DNA of 64,000 nucleotides from Niveibacterium umoris (lineage in GTDB: Bacteria; Pseudomonadota; Gammaproteobacteria; Burkholderiales; Rhodocyclaceae), in the NCBI RefSeq assembly GCF_014197015.1, contig NZ_JACIET010000001.1:868001-932000 (forward strand), written 5' to 3'. The translations under genes and the position numbers were made by a program. Positions within the stretch are counted from its first letter, which is position 1. Each line of letters starts with the position of its first letter. Below the pieces are notes generated by a model. It saw only the letters and a list, made by a program, of their open reading frames with translations. It had not been told where the DNA came from and made no database searches. This document shows, piece after piece, positions 29,357-37,058 of the stretch.

Positions 29357-29866
29357 ATGAGCAGCGAACAGAACGCCAGCATTCAAGCCACCCAGCAACG
29401 CAACCTCGAACTGGCTACCCAGGTCGCCCAGCTCTCGTTTGACAATGCGCGCAAGATGATCGAACTGCAGGTCAACCTCGCCCGCGGCTTGCTCGAAGAT
29501 GGGCTTGCGAACGCGACCGAAGCGGCTGCGATCTCGAACCCGACAGAGGCGATGGAAATCCGCACGCGCCTGGCGCAGCGGACGGCAGAACGCATGATGG
29601 GCGCGACCCGCGAGATCGTGACGATTGCTGCGAGCGCCCAGGCGGAGATGGGGAAACTGCTCGGCCAACCGCTGGTTGGCGCGAACGACGTTACCGAGAG
29701 CTTGCAGAAGGCGTTCGGCGCGGCCGGCTTCAATCCGGCAGACGCATTTGCGGTCGCCCAGAAGACCTTTGACGCCGCGCGCAGTACTTACGAGCAGCTT
29801 GCGAAGGCCTCGATGGACGCGATGGCCGGCGCCGCAACGGGTGCTGTTCGCAAAACCGGCAAATGA
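29357..29866 (+). CDS. phaP: Phasin family protein (PHA-granule associated)
   Basis: A 169-residue amphipathic helical protein of the phasin family. Typical features are LATQVAQLSFDNARKMIELQ near the N-terminus, a repeated coiled-coil-like heptad pattern through the middle, and an Ala-rich C-terminus. Phasins coat polyhydroxyalkanoate granules. No PHA synthase is in the window, so the granule role rests on family membership. The ATG at 29357 has GGAGA 7 bases upstream; the extra 22 codons upstream are unlike the family. It converges with a diguanylate cyclase gene 7 bases away. Confidence 0.85.
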   Translation: MSSEQNASIQATQQRNLELATQVAQLSFDNARKMIELQVNLARGLLEDGLANATEAAAISNPTEAMEIRTRLAQRTAERMMGATREIVTIAASAQAEMGKLLGQPLVGANDVTESLQKAFGAAGFNPADAFAVAQKTFDAARSTYEQLAKASMDAMAGAATGAVRKTGK

Positions 29867-29873
29867 TCGAGGG

Positions 29874-31736
29874 TTAAAGTTGGGCTGACGAGCCGTGTGG
29901 ATCCGGCCGACCGGGCCGGTCGATAGCCGGATCGCACCGATAAACGCGCCGCTTGCCGGCGCGTTTTGCTCTGAGCAAGGCCGCGTCGGCGAGCGACAGC
30001 AGCGCTTCGACGTGAGAGCCGTGAGCGGGATACGCCGCTACGCCGGCCGAGAAGCTCAGTTCCGAAATGCGCCTTCCGCCCTGTGCGTCCAGTTCGACGT
30101 GCCCGAACGCATCGAGGATGCCCTTGATGCGCGACTCGGCACCCTCCGCATCCAGCCCGGTCAGCACGAGGCAAAACTCCTCGCCGCCGTAACGACAGCA
30201 GAAGTCGCTCACACGCGTCTGCTCGCGCAACAAGCCGGCCAATTGCCGCAGCACCTGATCGCCCATGGTATGTCCATGCAGATCATTGATCTGTTTGAAA
30301 CCATCCAGATCGAGCATCGCCACCACAATTGAACCGCCATCACGCGCCGCGCGCTCCAGTTCGCGCGGCAGTACTTCATTCAGGAAGCGCCGGTTGTAAA
30401 GCAGGGTCAAGGGGTCGGTAATCACCTGTTCCTGCAGCGCGGACTGCAGCGCCTGAATCTCGCTCAGACGAGTCGAAAGATTGTCATTGAGTGCCTGCAC
30501 CGTCGCGCGCGCCGCCTCGGCGTGTTCGCGGCGCTGACGCTCGAAGTCGCGCTCGACCTGGCTGCGGTACAAGTCATAACGCGCCTGCACTGCAAAGCGT
30601 TCGACGCGTGCGGCATGGTGCTGCAGCGCGCGATAGCCTTCACGATGCCTGCGTTCATAGACGTAAGCCTGTTCCCAGTTCTCAAGATCCGCAAAGAGCG
30701 AAGCGGCCTCCGAGAGAAGATGTAGATGCGCCACATGATTGAGCGCTGCGGGAGTCGTCGCCTCAGCCTGTCGAAACACCGCCAGCGCTTCCTCGAGACG
30801 CCCTTCCGCCCGAAGCAGCGCAATTTCGATCCGCAGTGAATCCTGCAACATCGCTGGCGGTCTCTCCCCGGTCGGGGCTTGGGCCGCCAGATTGAACCAG
30901 GCCCGGGCTCCATCAATGTCACCGCCCATCAGCAGGGCCAGCGACATCATCAGTTCGTGATAATGACGTTCAGGGGGCCGGTCGGGTATGTCCGAAACGG
31001 CGGCGAGCGTCTGCTGCGCGCGCTCGACCATCCCGAGATCAAGCTGGATGGAGGCGACATTGGCCGCGAGCAGAAAGAAGGCCTCGCGCATGTCGAGCAT
31101 GCGTGCGGTATCAAACGCATCTGCGAGGAGCGCCTCGCCGGTACGAAGATTTCCGAAGCGCTGATGGGCAACGCCGAGGTTCATGACTGCAAACACCCGC
31201 TCGGGAGACGGCGTAGTGCCCTGCAGCAGGGCGACGGCCTCGTAGCCCAGCCTGAATCCGGTTTCTTCCTCGCCGCGAAGGCTCAAAACCCGCGCCCGCG
31301 CAGCCTGGGCCCAAGCGCGATCGATGACGTGGGCGGCCTCACCTTCATGATCCAGCCATGCCAGAAGTGCGTCCGCGGCGTCGTCTGCGCCTTGCATCAT
31401 CCGGTCGCGTGCGGCATGCAACAAAGCCAGCGCGCGCCATTCCGCGTCGCCTGCAGCTTCGAAGACCCTGGCAAGGTGCGTGGCGTATTCGGTGCCGCTG
31501 CGTACGGCCTGCCGATCGAACTGGTCGACCGACAGCAGGACCAGATCGATGCGCGCGGTATCGGCGGCGTCCCCTCGCCGAACCGTGGCTTCGCGAACGC
31601 CCGATGCGATCCGCCGGACGGTCTGCGGCCACCCCAGGCGGGCGCGCCACAATTCATTGGCGGTCTCGCGCCAGTCGCGCCCGAATGATTCGAGGCCTTC
31701 AAGCCCGATCGGCGCCCTGCCCAGCGGTTCGATCAT
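29874..31736 (-). CDS. TPR-repeat diguanylate cyclase with product-inhibition site
   Basis: A 620-residue soluble protein. Residues 1-420 are helical repeats of TPR type (for example EALLADAFDTARMLD; RIEIALLRAEGRLEEALAVF). A coiled coil at about 410-450 leads to a C-terminal GGDEF domain. Key residues: DPLTLLYNRRFL at its start, GGEEF at 517-521, and RVSD at 508-511, exactly five residues before GGEEF, matching the RxxD inhibitory site. It should make cyclic-di-GMP and be feedback inhibited. The start overlaps the stop of the paralogous upstream gene by 4 bases. An input ligand cannot be predicted. Confidence 0.88.
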   Translation of the reverse strand: MIEPLGRAPIGLEGLESFGRDWRETANELWRARLGWPQTVRRIASGVREATVRRGDAADTARIDLVLLSVDQFDRQAVRSGTEYATHLARVFEAAGDAEWRALALLHAARDRMMQGADDAADALLAWLDHEGEAAHVIDRAWAQAARARVLSLRGEEETGFRLGYEAVALLQGTTPSPERVFAVMNLGVAHQRFGNLRTGEALLADAFDTARMLDMREAFFLLAANVASIQLDLGMVERAQQTLAAVSDIPDRPPERHYHELMMSLALLMGGDIDGARAWFNLAAQAPTGERPPAMLQDSLRIEIALLRAEGRLEEALAVFRQAEATTPAALNHVAHLHLLSEAASLFADLENWEQAYVYERRHREGYRALQHHAARVERFAVQARYDLYRSQVERDFERQRREHAEAARATVQALNDNLSTRLSEIQALQSALQEQVITDPLTLLYNRRFLNEVLPRELERAARDGGSIVVAMLDLDGFKQINDLHGHTMGDQVLRQLAGLLREQTRVSDFCCRYGGEEFCLVLTGLDAEGAESRIKGILDAFGHVELDAQGGRRISELSFSAGVAAYPAHGSHVEALLSLADAALLRAKRAGKRRVYRCDPAIDRPGRPDPHGSSAQL

Positions 31737-33562
31737 TGCGCCACCCGAACTGCTCGCTTGCCGACCACCCGGTTGCGGCCACTCGCCTTGGCGCAGTAGA
31801 GCGCCTCGTCTGCCAGCGCGAACCACGCGTCGATACCGGCCGCCGCGGGGTCGAGTCCAACCGGCATCTCTGCAACGCCGGCCGAGAAACTCACGGCGAA
31901 GTGCGTTCCATCCTGAGCGGTCTGCTGCAACCCGGCAAAGCGTGTCCGCAGGGTATCCAGCCGTTCGATGGCCTGATCGAGCGCGCAATCGGGGAAGGCA
32001 ATCGCGAACTCCTCGCCACCGAAGCGCGCCACGACCACTCCGTCCGACTCCAGCGGTCGCAGCACCTCAGCGAGTGCCTGCAACACCGCATCGCCGACGC
32101 CATGACCGTGAGTGTCATTGACGCGCTTGAAGTGGTCGGCATCGACCAGGCACAGGACGACCTGCCGTTCCTCACGGTTGCAGCGCGCCACCATGGTGGG
32201 GAGCAATTCCTGCAAGAAACGGCGGTTGTAGAGCCCGGTCAGTGGATCCCGGATCGCCTGATCACGCAGCGCCTCCTGCAGGCGCTCGATTTCCTGGACG
32301 CGCGCTTCGAGCGCTGCATTCAGCGCTTCGATCTCGGCGCGGGCTAGATCCGCTTCCTTGCGACGGCGGACCTCGAAATCGCGATCAATGATCGCCTTGC
32401 GCACCTCATAGCGGGTGTGCAGAGAAAGGAAATCGGCGCGCTGGAACTCCCGATCCATCTCGATCGAATAGTCATGGTGCTGGCGGGCGTAACGAAAGGC
32501 ACTGCGATCGTCGCCGAGGGCATGCATGAGTTCGGATGCTTCAAGCAGAATCTGCAATTCGTAGAGCGGGTCGTCGATATGCAACGGGTCGGTTTCGGCG
32601 CGGCGCAGGGTCGCGAGCGCCTCGTCGAAGCGCCCTTCGCGCCTGAGCAGACGAAGCAAGGCTATCCGGTAATAGAGCTGGTTCTGCGAGTCGATGCCCT
32701 CGCCACCAAAGGATTCGACCTCGTCGAGACAGCGTCGCGCTGCGGCCAGTTGCCCCAGAGCGGAACAGGCCTCCGACCGGACGATCTGGAAGTAGGCGTA
32801 TTCGCGCAGGTCGTAGTCGCGCTCGACATGCGGGGCAAGCGCCTCCAGAAATCGCGATGCCTCCTCCGCCCGCCCGAGCTGGATCAGGTCATACGCGAGG
32901 TTGCCGGCGCAGATATTGGTCATCCCCGTCACGGACTGCTCTTCCACCAGACGAAGTGCCTCGCGCAGATGGGGCTCGGCGGCCGCAAAATTCCCGAAAC
33001 GCATGTACATCACGCCCACGTTAAGGGTGACCATGCAGAGTACCGGGGTGGGCGGTATGCCTTGCAGCAGTTCGAGCGCCTCGTACCAGGCGGTAACCGC
33101 TTCGGCGTGAAGCCCCTCATCGACGCGGATTGCACCGCCGGAATTGAGGAGCCGCCCCAGGTCTGCCGCATCAAGCCAGCGTCGCGCTTCCGGCAACATG
33201 CGATCGATCAGCGCCAAGGCTTCGACGCGCTGTTCAAGGTCCGCCAGCGCATTGGCTTCCACTACGACGAGGCGCAGGGCGTTGCGCGGGTCTCCTTGCT
33301 GGGACAGGGCTTCGCGGATACGCACCGCCTCGGCGATGAAGGCCTCCGGTTCATTCGCCATGCGCGCCCGGATCGAGAGTTCGAGCATTTCGCCGCACAG
33401 TATCTGGTGCTGGTCGCCCGCGGCATGTCCGGCGCGCGTGATCGCCTGAGCCAGTTCGTGCGCCTGTTGCGGGTCGCGAAGCAGCAGATGCCACGCTTCG
33501 TCCACGTCGCGCATGAATGGAGGGGCCTCAGAATGGGCGAAGCCGGCTTCCGGATACGTCAC
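31733..33562 (-). CDS. TPR-repeat diguanylate cyclase lacking the inhibitory site
   Basis: A 609-residue paralogue of the next gene in the operon. TPR-like helical repeats occupy about 1-400 (AAEPHLREALRLVEE; LLRREGRFDEALATLRRAE), then a coiled coil, then GGDEF (DPLTGLYNRRFLQELL; GGEEF at 515-519). At the RxxD position the sequence reads ESDGVVVARF, so the product-inhibition site is missing. No membrane segment. The frame begins at a GTG (33562); an ATG at 33514 is an alternative, and neither has a strong Shine-Dalgarno. Followed by its paralogue with an ATGA overlap and preceded, 77 bases away, by the molybdopterin operon. Confidence 0.86.
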   Translation of the reverse strand: MTYPEAGFAHSEAPPFMRDVDEAWHLLLRDPQQAHELAQAITRAGHAAGDQHQILCGEMLELSIRARMANEPEAFIAEAVRIREALSQQGDPRNALRLVVVEANALADLEQRVEALALIDRMLPEARRWLDAADLGRLLNSGGAIRVDEGLHAEAVTAWYEALELLQGIPPTPVLCMVTLNVGVMYMRFGNFAAAEPHLREALRLVEEQSVTGMTNICAGNLAYDLIQLGRAEEASRFLEALAPHVERDYDLREYAYFQIVRSEACSALGQLAAARRCLDEVESFGGEGIDSQNQLYYRIALLRLLRREGRFDEALATLRRAETDPLHIDDPLYELQILLEASELMHALGDDRSAFRYARQHHDYSIEMDREFQRADFLSLHTRYEVRKAIIDRDFEVRRRKEADLARAEIEALNAALEARVQEIERLQEALRDQAIRDPLTGLYNRRFLQELLPTMVARCNREERQVVLCLVDADHFKRVNDTHGHGVGDAVLQALAEVLRPLESDGVVVARFGGEEFAIAFPDCALDQAIERLDTLRTRFAGLQQTAQDGTHFAVSFSAGVAEMPVGLDPAAAGIDAWFALADEALYCAKASGRNRVVGKRAVRVAQ

Positions 33563-33639
33563 AGTGGTTCCAGGGCGAATCGAAGACTCCTGAATTTACG
33601 ACATATCCCCGCGCCGTGGTATCGGGGGACGTCCCTTGC

Positions 33640-34089
33640 TCAGGACTTCTGCCAACGCTCGGCGGCCGTGTCGTCCGCGTCACGCGCATCCACCCAGCGG
33701 CTGCCTGCTGCGGTTTCTTCCTTCTTCCAGAACGGTGCGCGCGTCTTGAGGTAATCCATGATGAACTCGCAGGCCGCAAACGCTTCGCCGCGGTGGGACG
33801 CCGCCACCCCGACAAAGACGATCTGTTCTCCCGGCAGCAGGCGACCGATGCGGTGGATGATGCGGACTTCACCCAGCGTCCAGCGCGTGCGCGCCTCGGC
33901 CTCGATCGCGCTGAGCGCACGCTCCGTCATGCCCGGGTAGTGCTCCAGCGTCATCGCGGAAACGCCGTCGGAGGCGCCGCGGACCAATCCGACAAAGCTC
34001 GCGACCGCGCCGCAGTCGGTACGTTGCCCTGTCAGCGCACGCGTTTCCGCGCCGACATCGAAATCGTCATGACGGACGGAAACGCTCAT
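33640..34089 (-). CDS. moaE: Molybdopterin synthase large subunit
   Basis: A 149-residue MoaE, which with MoaD puts the dithiolene sulfurs onto precursor Z. Signatures: CGAVASFVGLVRG near the N-terminus, LEHYPGMTERAL, IHRIGRLLPGEQIVFVGVA and RAPFWKKEE, which carries the conserved lysines near the active site. Last gene of mobB-moeA-moaD-moaE, 9 bases after moaD. Confidence 0.96.
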   Translation of the reverse strand: MSVSVRHDDFDVGAETRALTGQRTDCGAVASFVGLVRGASDGVSAMTLEHYPGMTERALSAIEAEARTRWTLGEVRIIHRIGRLLPGEQIVFVGVAASHRGEAFAACEFIMDYLKTRAPFWKKEETAAGSRWVDARDADDTAAERWQKS

Positions 34090-34098
34090 CGCCGCCTC

Positions 34099-34353
34099 TC
34101 AGCCCCCGGTGACCGGTGGAAAGAAGGCGATTTCGTCACCGTCGCGCAGCGGGTGGTCAGGAACCACCATGTCCTGATTGACTGCCGCCCGCACGGCGCG
34201 CCCCGGCCCGAGTGCCGCCCAGTCGCCACCGCGCGATGCAAGCTGCGTGCGCAGTTGGCCCACCGTTGCAACGCCCGCAGGCAGCTCGATGACCAAGCTG
34301 CTCTGGCCAATGGCTTCGCGCAAGGATGCAAAGAACAGCACCGACACCGACAT
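34099..34353 (-). CDS. moaD: Molybdopterin synthase sulfur carrier subunit
   Basis: An 84-residue beta-grasp protein ending in PPVTGG, the Gly-Gly tail that is adenylated and turned into a thiocarboxylate. The start MSVSVLFFASLREAIGQ is typical. It sits 3 bases after moeA and 9 bases before moaE, so its ratio to MoaE is set by the shared mRNA. Confidence 0.94.
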   Translation of the reverse strand: MSVSVLFFASLREAIGQSSLVIELPAGVATVGQLRTQLASRGGDWAALGPGRAVRAAVNQDMVVPDHPLRDGDEIAFFPPVTGG

Positions 34354-34356
34354 GAC

Positions 34357-35559
34357 TCAGAGGACCTCTTGCAGGTTGATGAATCGGATCAAAGATCCCA
34401 GCGCAATGGTTTCGCCTGGCGGCACGACGACCAATCCGTCAGCCCAGGCACAGGAAGTCAGTACCGCGGAGCCCTGCTTCTCGTAGAGCATCGCACAGCC
34501 ACTCTCATTGACACGGGCGCGCAGGAATTCGCGGCGGCTCTCCGGTCTCTTCCATTCGAACCCGGCGGTGACCAACCGTTCCCGCAGGCGTGCATCGCGC
34601 AAACCCTGGCGTTTGCGCAGATAGGGCAGTACCAGCATCACATAGGTGACAAAGGCCGACACCGGATTGCCCGGCAGGCCGATGAAATCAGCTTGCCCGA
34701 CTGTTCCGAAGGCTAGCGGTTTACCGGGTTTGATCGCGATCTTCCAGAGCGCAAGGCGGCCTTCAGTTTCGACAGCCGCCTTCACATGGTCCTCTTCGCC
34801 GACCGATACCCCGCCGCTGGTGAGCACGAGGTCGTGCTCTGACGAGGCCAGGCGCAGGGCTTCACGCGTCGCGCCGAGGTCGTCCCGCACGATGCCCAGA
34901 TCGGTGACGTCACATCCTGCCTGGCGCAAGAGCGTGGCGAGCATGTACCGGTTGGAGTTGTAGATCGCGCCGGGCGGCAAGGGTGTGCCTGGCTCGCGCA
35001 GTTCATCGCCGGTGAAGAAGCACGCGACTTTCAGGCGCCGCCGCACGCTCACGCTGGCTGCGCCCACCGATGCCGCGAGCCCGATCTCGGCACCGCCGAG
35101 ACGCGTGCCGCCGGGCAACACCAGCGCATCGGCGGCGATGTCTTCGCCCCTGCGTCGGATGTTCTGTCCTGTGCGCGGCAATTCGTCGATCAGTACATGG
35201 TCGCCGTCCTGCCGAGAGTGCTCCTGCATGACCACGGCGTCGGCCCCTGCAGGGATTGGTGCACCGGTAAAAATGCGCGCGGCGCTTCCCGGCGTCAGCG
35301 GCTGCCCGTTGGCGCCGGCCGGTATCCGCTGACTCACCGGCAGACGTGTTCCGGCAGCGGGCACGTCGTTCGCGCGCAATGCGTACCCGTCCATCGCCGA
35401 GTTGTCTTGCGGCGGCACTGCCAACGTTGAATGCAGGTCGTTAGCGAGCACGCGACCCGCGGCCTCCATCAGCGCGACAGTCTCATCGCCGGCCAGCACG
35501 TTTGCTGCGTCCAGCAGGGCGTTCAGTGCATCTTCGTAGGAAAGCAAGGGCGATTTCAT
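34357..35559 (-). CDS. moeA: Molybdopterin molybdenumtransferase
   Basis: A 400-residue MoeA that inserts molybdate into adenylylated molybdopterin. Motifs: VPPQDNSAMDGYALRA, IFTGAPIPAGADAVVMQE, FFTGDELREPG, TSGGVSVGEEDHVK and GLPGNPVSAFVTYVM. It overlaps mobB by 4 bases and is followed by moaD. Genes for the early steps (moaA, moaC) and mobA are not in the window. Confidence 0.97.
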   Translation of the reverse strand: MKSPLLSYEDALNALLDAANVLAGDETVALMEAAGRVLANDLHSTLAVPPQDNSAMDGYALRANDVPAAGTRLPVSQRIPAGANGQPLTPGSAARIFTGAPIPAGADAVVMQEHSRQDGDHVLIDELPRTGQNIRRRGEDIAADALVLPGGTRLGGAEIGLAASVGAASVSVRRRLKVACFFTGDELREPGTPLPPGAIYNSNRYMLATLLRQAGCDVTDLGIVRDDLGATREALRLASSEHDLVLTSGGVSVGEEDHVKAAVETEGRLALWKIAIKPGKPLAFGTVGQADFIGLPGNPVSAFVTYVMLVLPYLRKRQGLRDARLRERLVTAGFEWKRPESRREFLRARVNESGCAMLYEKQGSAVLTSCAWADGLVVVPPGETIALGSLIRFINLQEVL

Positions 35560-36050
35560 GCGAGCCCCACGGTGTTCAGGATGAACTCGGCAATGCGCGC
35601 CGGGTCATTGAGGTCGAGTTGCGGCAGGCCGACGTCGAGGGCCGTGTCGCTGGCAATTGCAATCACGTTCGGGAAGTGATCAAACAGCAAGGCATGCCCT
35701 GCGGCTGGGCGATGCACTTCGATCTTGGGAATGTCCGAGGTGCGAAAGCCTTCGACCAGCACCAGATCCACCGCGGAAAGGCGCGCAAGCTGGTCGTCCA
35801 GCGTAGGCTCAGGTTCGTCCCGCAACTCGTGCATCAACGCCCAGCGCTGCCCGCCCGCCAGCAGCACCTCGCAGGCGCCGGCTTCGCGAAAGCGGAATGA
35901 GTCTTTCCCCGGCTTGTCGACGTCAAACCCGTGGTGGGTGTGCTTGATCAGGGAAACCCGCAGGCCGCGTGCCCGAATGACGGGCAGCATCCGTTCGATC
36001 AAGGTGGTTTTGCCGGAGCCGGAATAACCGGCGATACCGAAGACCTTCAT
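35556..36050 (-). CDS. mobB: Molybdopterin-guanine dinucleotide biosynthesis adapter MobB
   Basis: A 164-residue P-loop GTPase. Walker A is GYSGSGKTTL near residue 10, then IKHTHHGFDVDKPGKDSFRF and LVLVEGFR, as in MobB. It assists conversion of Mo-molybdopterin to the guanine dinucleotide form, which suggests the cell has DMSO-reductase-family enzymes. I start at the ATG at 36050 (MKVFGIAGYSG). The frame is open 57 codons upstream, but that part has no family match and runs into the opposite gene's promoter. First gene of the operon. Confidence 0.94.
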   Translation of the reverse strand: MKVFGIAGYSGSGKTTLIERMLPVIRARGLRVSLIKHTHHGFDVDKPGKDSFRFREAGACEVLLAGGQRWALMHELRDEPEPTLDDQLARLSAVDLVLVEGFRTSDIPKIEVHRPAAGHALLFDHFPNVIAIASDTALDVGLPQLDLNDPARIAEFILNTVGLA

Positions 36051-36163
36051 GGAAGCAAAGAAGAAACCGGAAAGGCCGAAGCATCGCACAGATGCGCCAC
36101 GCCCTGCCATTGCCCGCCGACAAGGAAATCTGCGCGACGACAGTCCCGCGCCGGTCGCCCCAC

Positions 36164-36215
36164 TATACTGCGCCGTATGGATAACATTCCGCAAACCGGG
36201 GAGCTCCTGACGTGA
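36164..36215 (+). promoter_or_regulatory. TATACT box and possible leaderless 12-codon leader ORF
   Basis: TATACT (36164-36169) lies 7 bases before an ATG at 36177 that opens a 12-codon frame (MDNIPQTGELLT). Its stop at 36213-36215 overlaps the GTG start of the next gene as GTGA. This could be a translated, coupled leader or just coincidence. Confidence 0.3.
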
Positions 36216-36979
36216 CGGCACTCATCACCACCGAGACGCGCGAGCGCGTTCGCATCATCCGCATCAACCGGCCGGACAAGAAGAACGCGTTGACCGCCGC
36301 GATGTACGAATCGCTGATCGACGCATTTTGCGAGGCTGAAAGCGATGCCGGCGTGAGGGCCTTGCTGATCGCCGGGTCAGAACACGCCTTCAGTGCTGGC
36401 AACGACATCGCTGATTTCCTGGAACACCCGCCGCTCGACGACACGGCGCCGGTGATGCGGCTGCTGCGTCTGCTCACCGAGTTGCGCAAGCCGATGGTAG
36501 CCGCGGTGTGCGGTCCCGCGGTCGGCATCGGCACCACCCTGCTGCTCCACTGCGACCTTGTGGCGTGCGGCGAACAGACCACCTTCGCTGTGCCCTTCGT
36601 GAACCTGGGGTTGTGCGCCGAGGGTGGTTCCAGCCTCTTGCTGGCGCAACGGGTGGGCGCGGCGCGCGCGAACGAGTGGTTGCTGCTCGGCGAACCGTTC
36701 ACCGCGAATGTGGCCGCCAGCGCCGGGCTGGTGAACGTGGTTCTGCCCAACGCCGAGGTGTTCGACCACGCGCTCGGCTGGGCGATCAAACTTGCCGCAA
36801 AACCGCCCCAGGCCTTGCGCGGTACCCGTGAGCTGATCCGTCAGGCGAGCCAGGACGCGGCGCGTCGCACGATCGCCGCCGAAGCCGAGCTCTTCAAACA
36901 GTTGCTGCAGTCAGATGAAGCCAAAGAGGCATTCGCTGCCTTCGTCGAAAAGCGCAAGCCTGACTTTTCCCGCTTCTGA
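36212..36979 (+). CDS. Enoyl-CoA hydratase/isomerase family protein, isomerase-like
   Basis: A 255-residue crotonase-fold protein. The oxyanion-hole segments SAGNDIADFL and CGPAVGIGTTLLLHCDL are intact. At the catalytic loop it reads FAVPFVNLGLCAEGGSSLLL. The second catalytic Glu (AEGG) is kept, while the first Glu of true hydratases is Phe. This single-Glu pattern fits delta3-delta2-enoyl-CoA isomerases, so isomerisation of unsaturated acyl-CoAs is more likely than hydration. GTG start with GGGGAG 8 bases upstream. It is divergent from mobB and has no beta-oxidation neighbours. Confidence 0.82.
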   Translation: MTALITTETRERVRIIRINRPDKKNALTAAMYESLIDAFCEAESDAGVRALLIAGSEHAFSAGNDIADFLEHPPLDDTAPVMRLLRLLTELRKPMVAAVCGPAVGIGTTLLLHCDLVACGEQTTFAVPFVNLGLCAEGGSSLLLAQRVGAARANEWLLLGEPFTANVAASAGLVNVVLPNAEVFDHALGWAIKLAAKPPQALRGTRELIRQASQDAARRTIAAEAELFKQLLQSDEAKEAFAAFVEKRKPDFSRF

Positions 36980-37058
36980 TCGCCACACGGGCTGACTTTT
37001 GTCAGGAGTCAGGCGGGCAGACGCCGGATACTTGCACCTCCAGAATTTGGAGCCGCCG

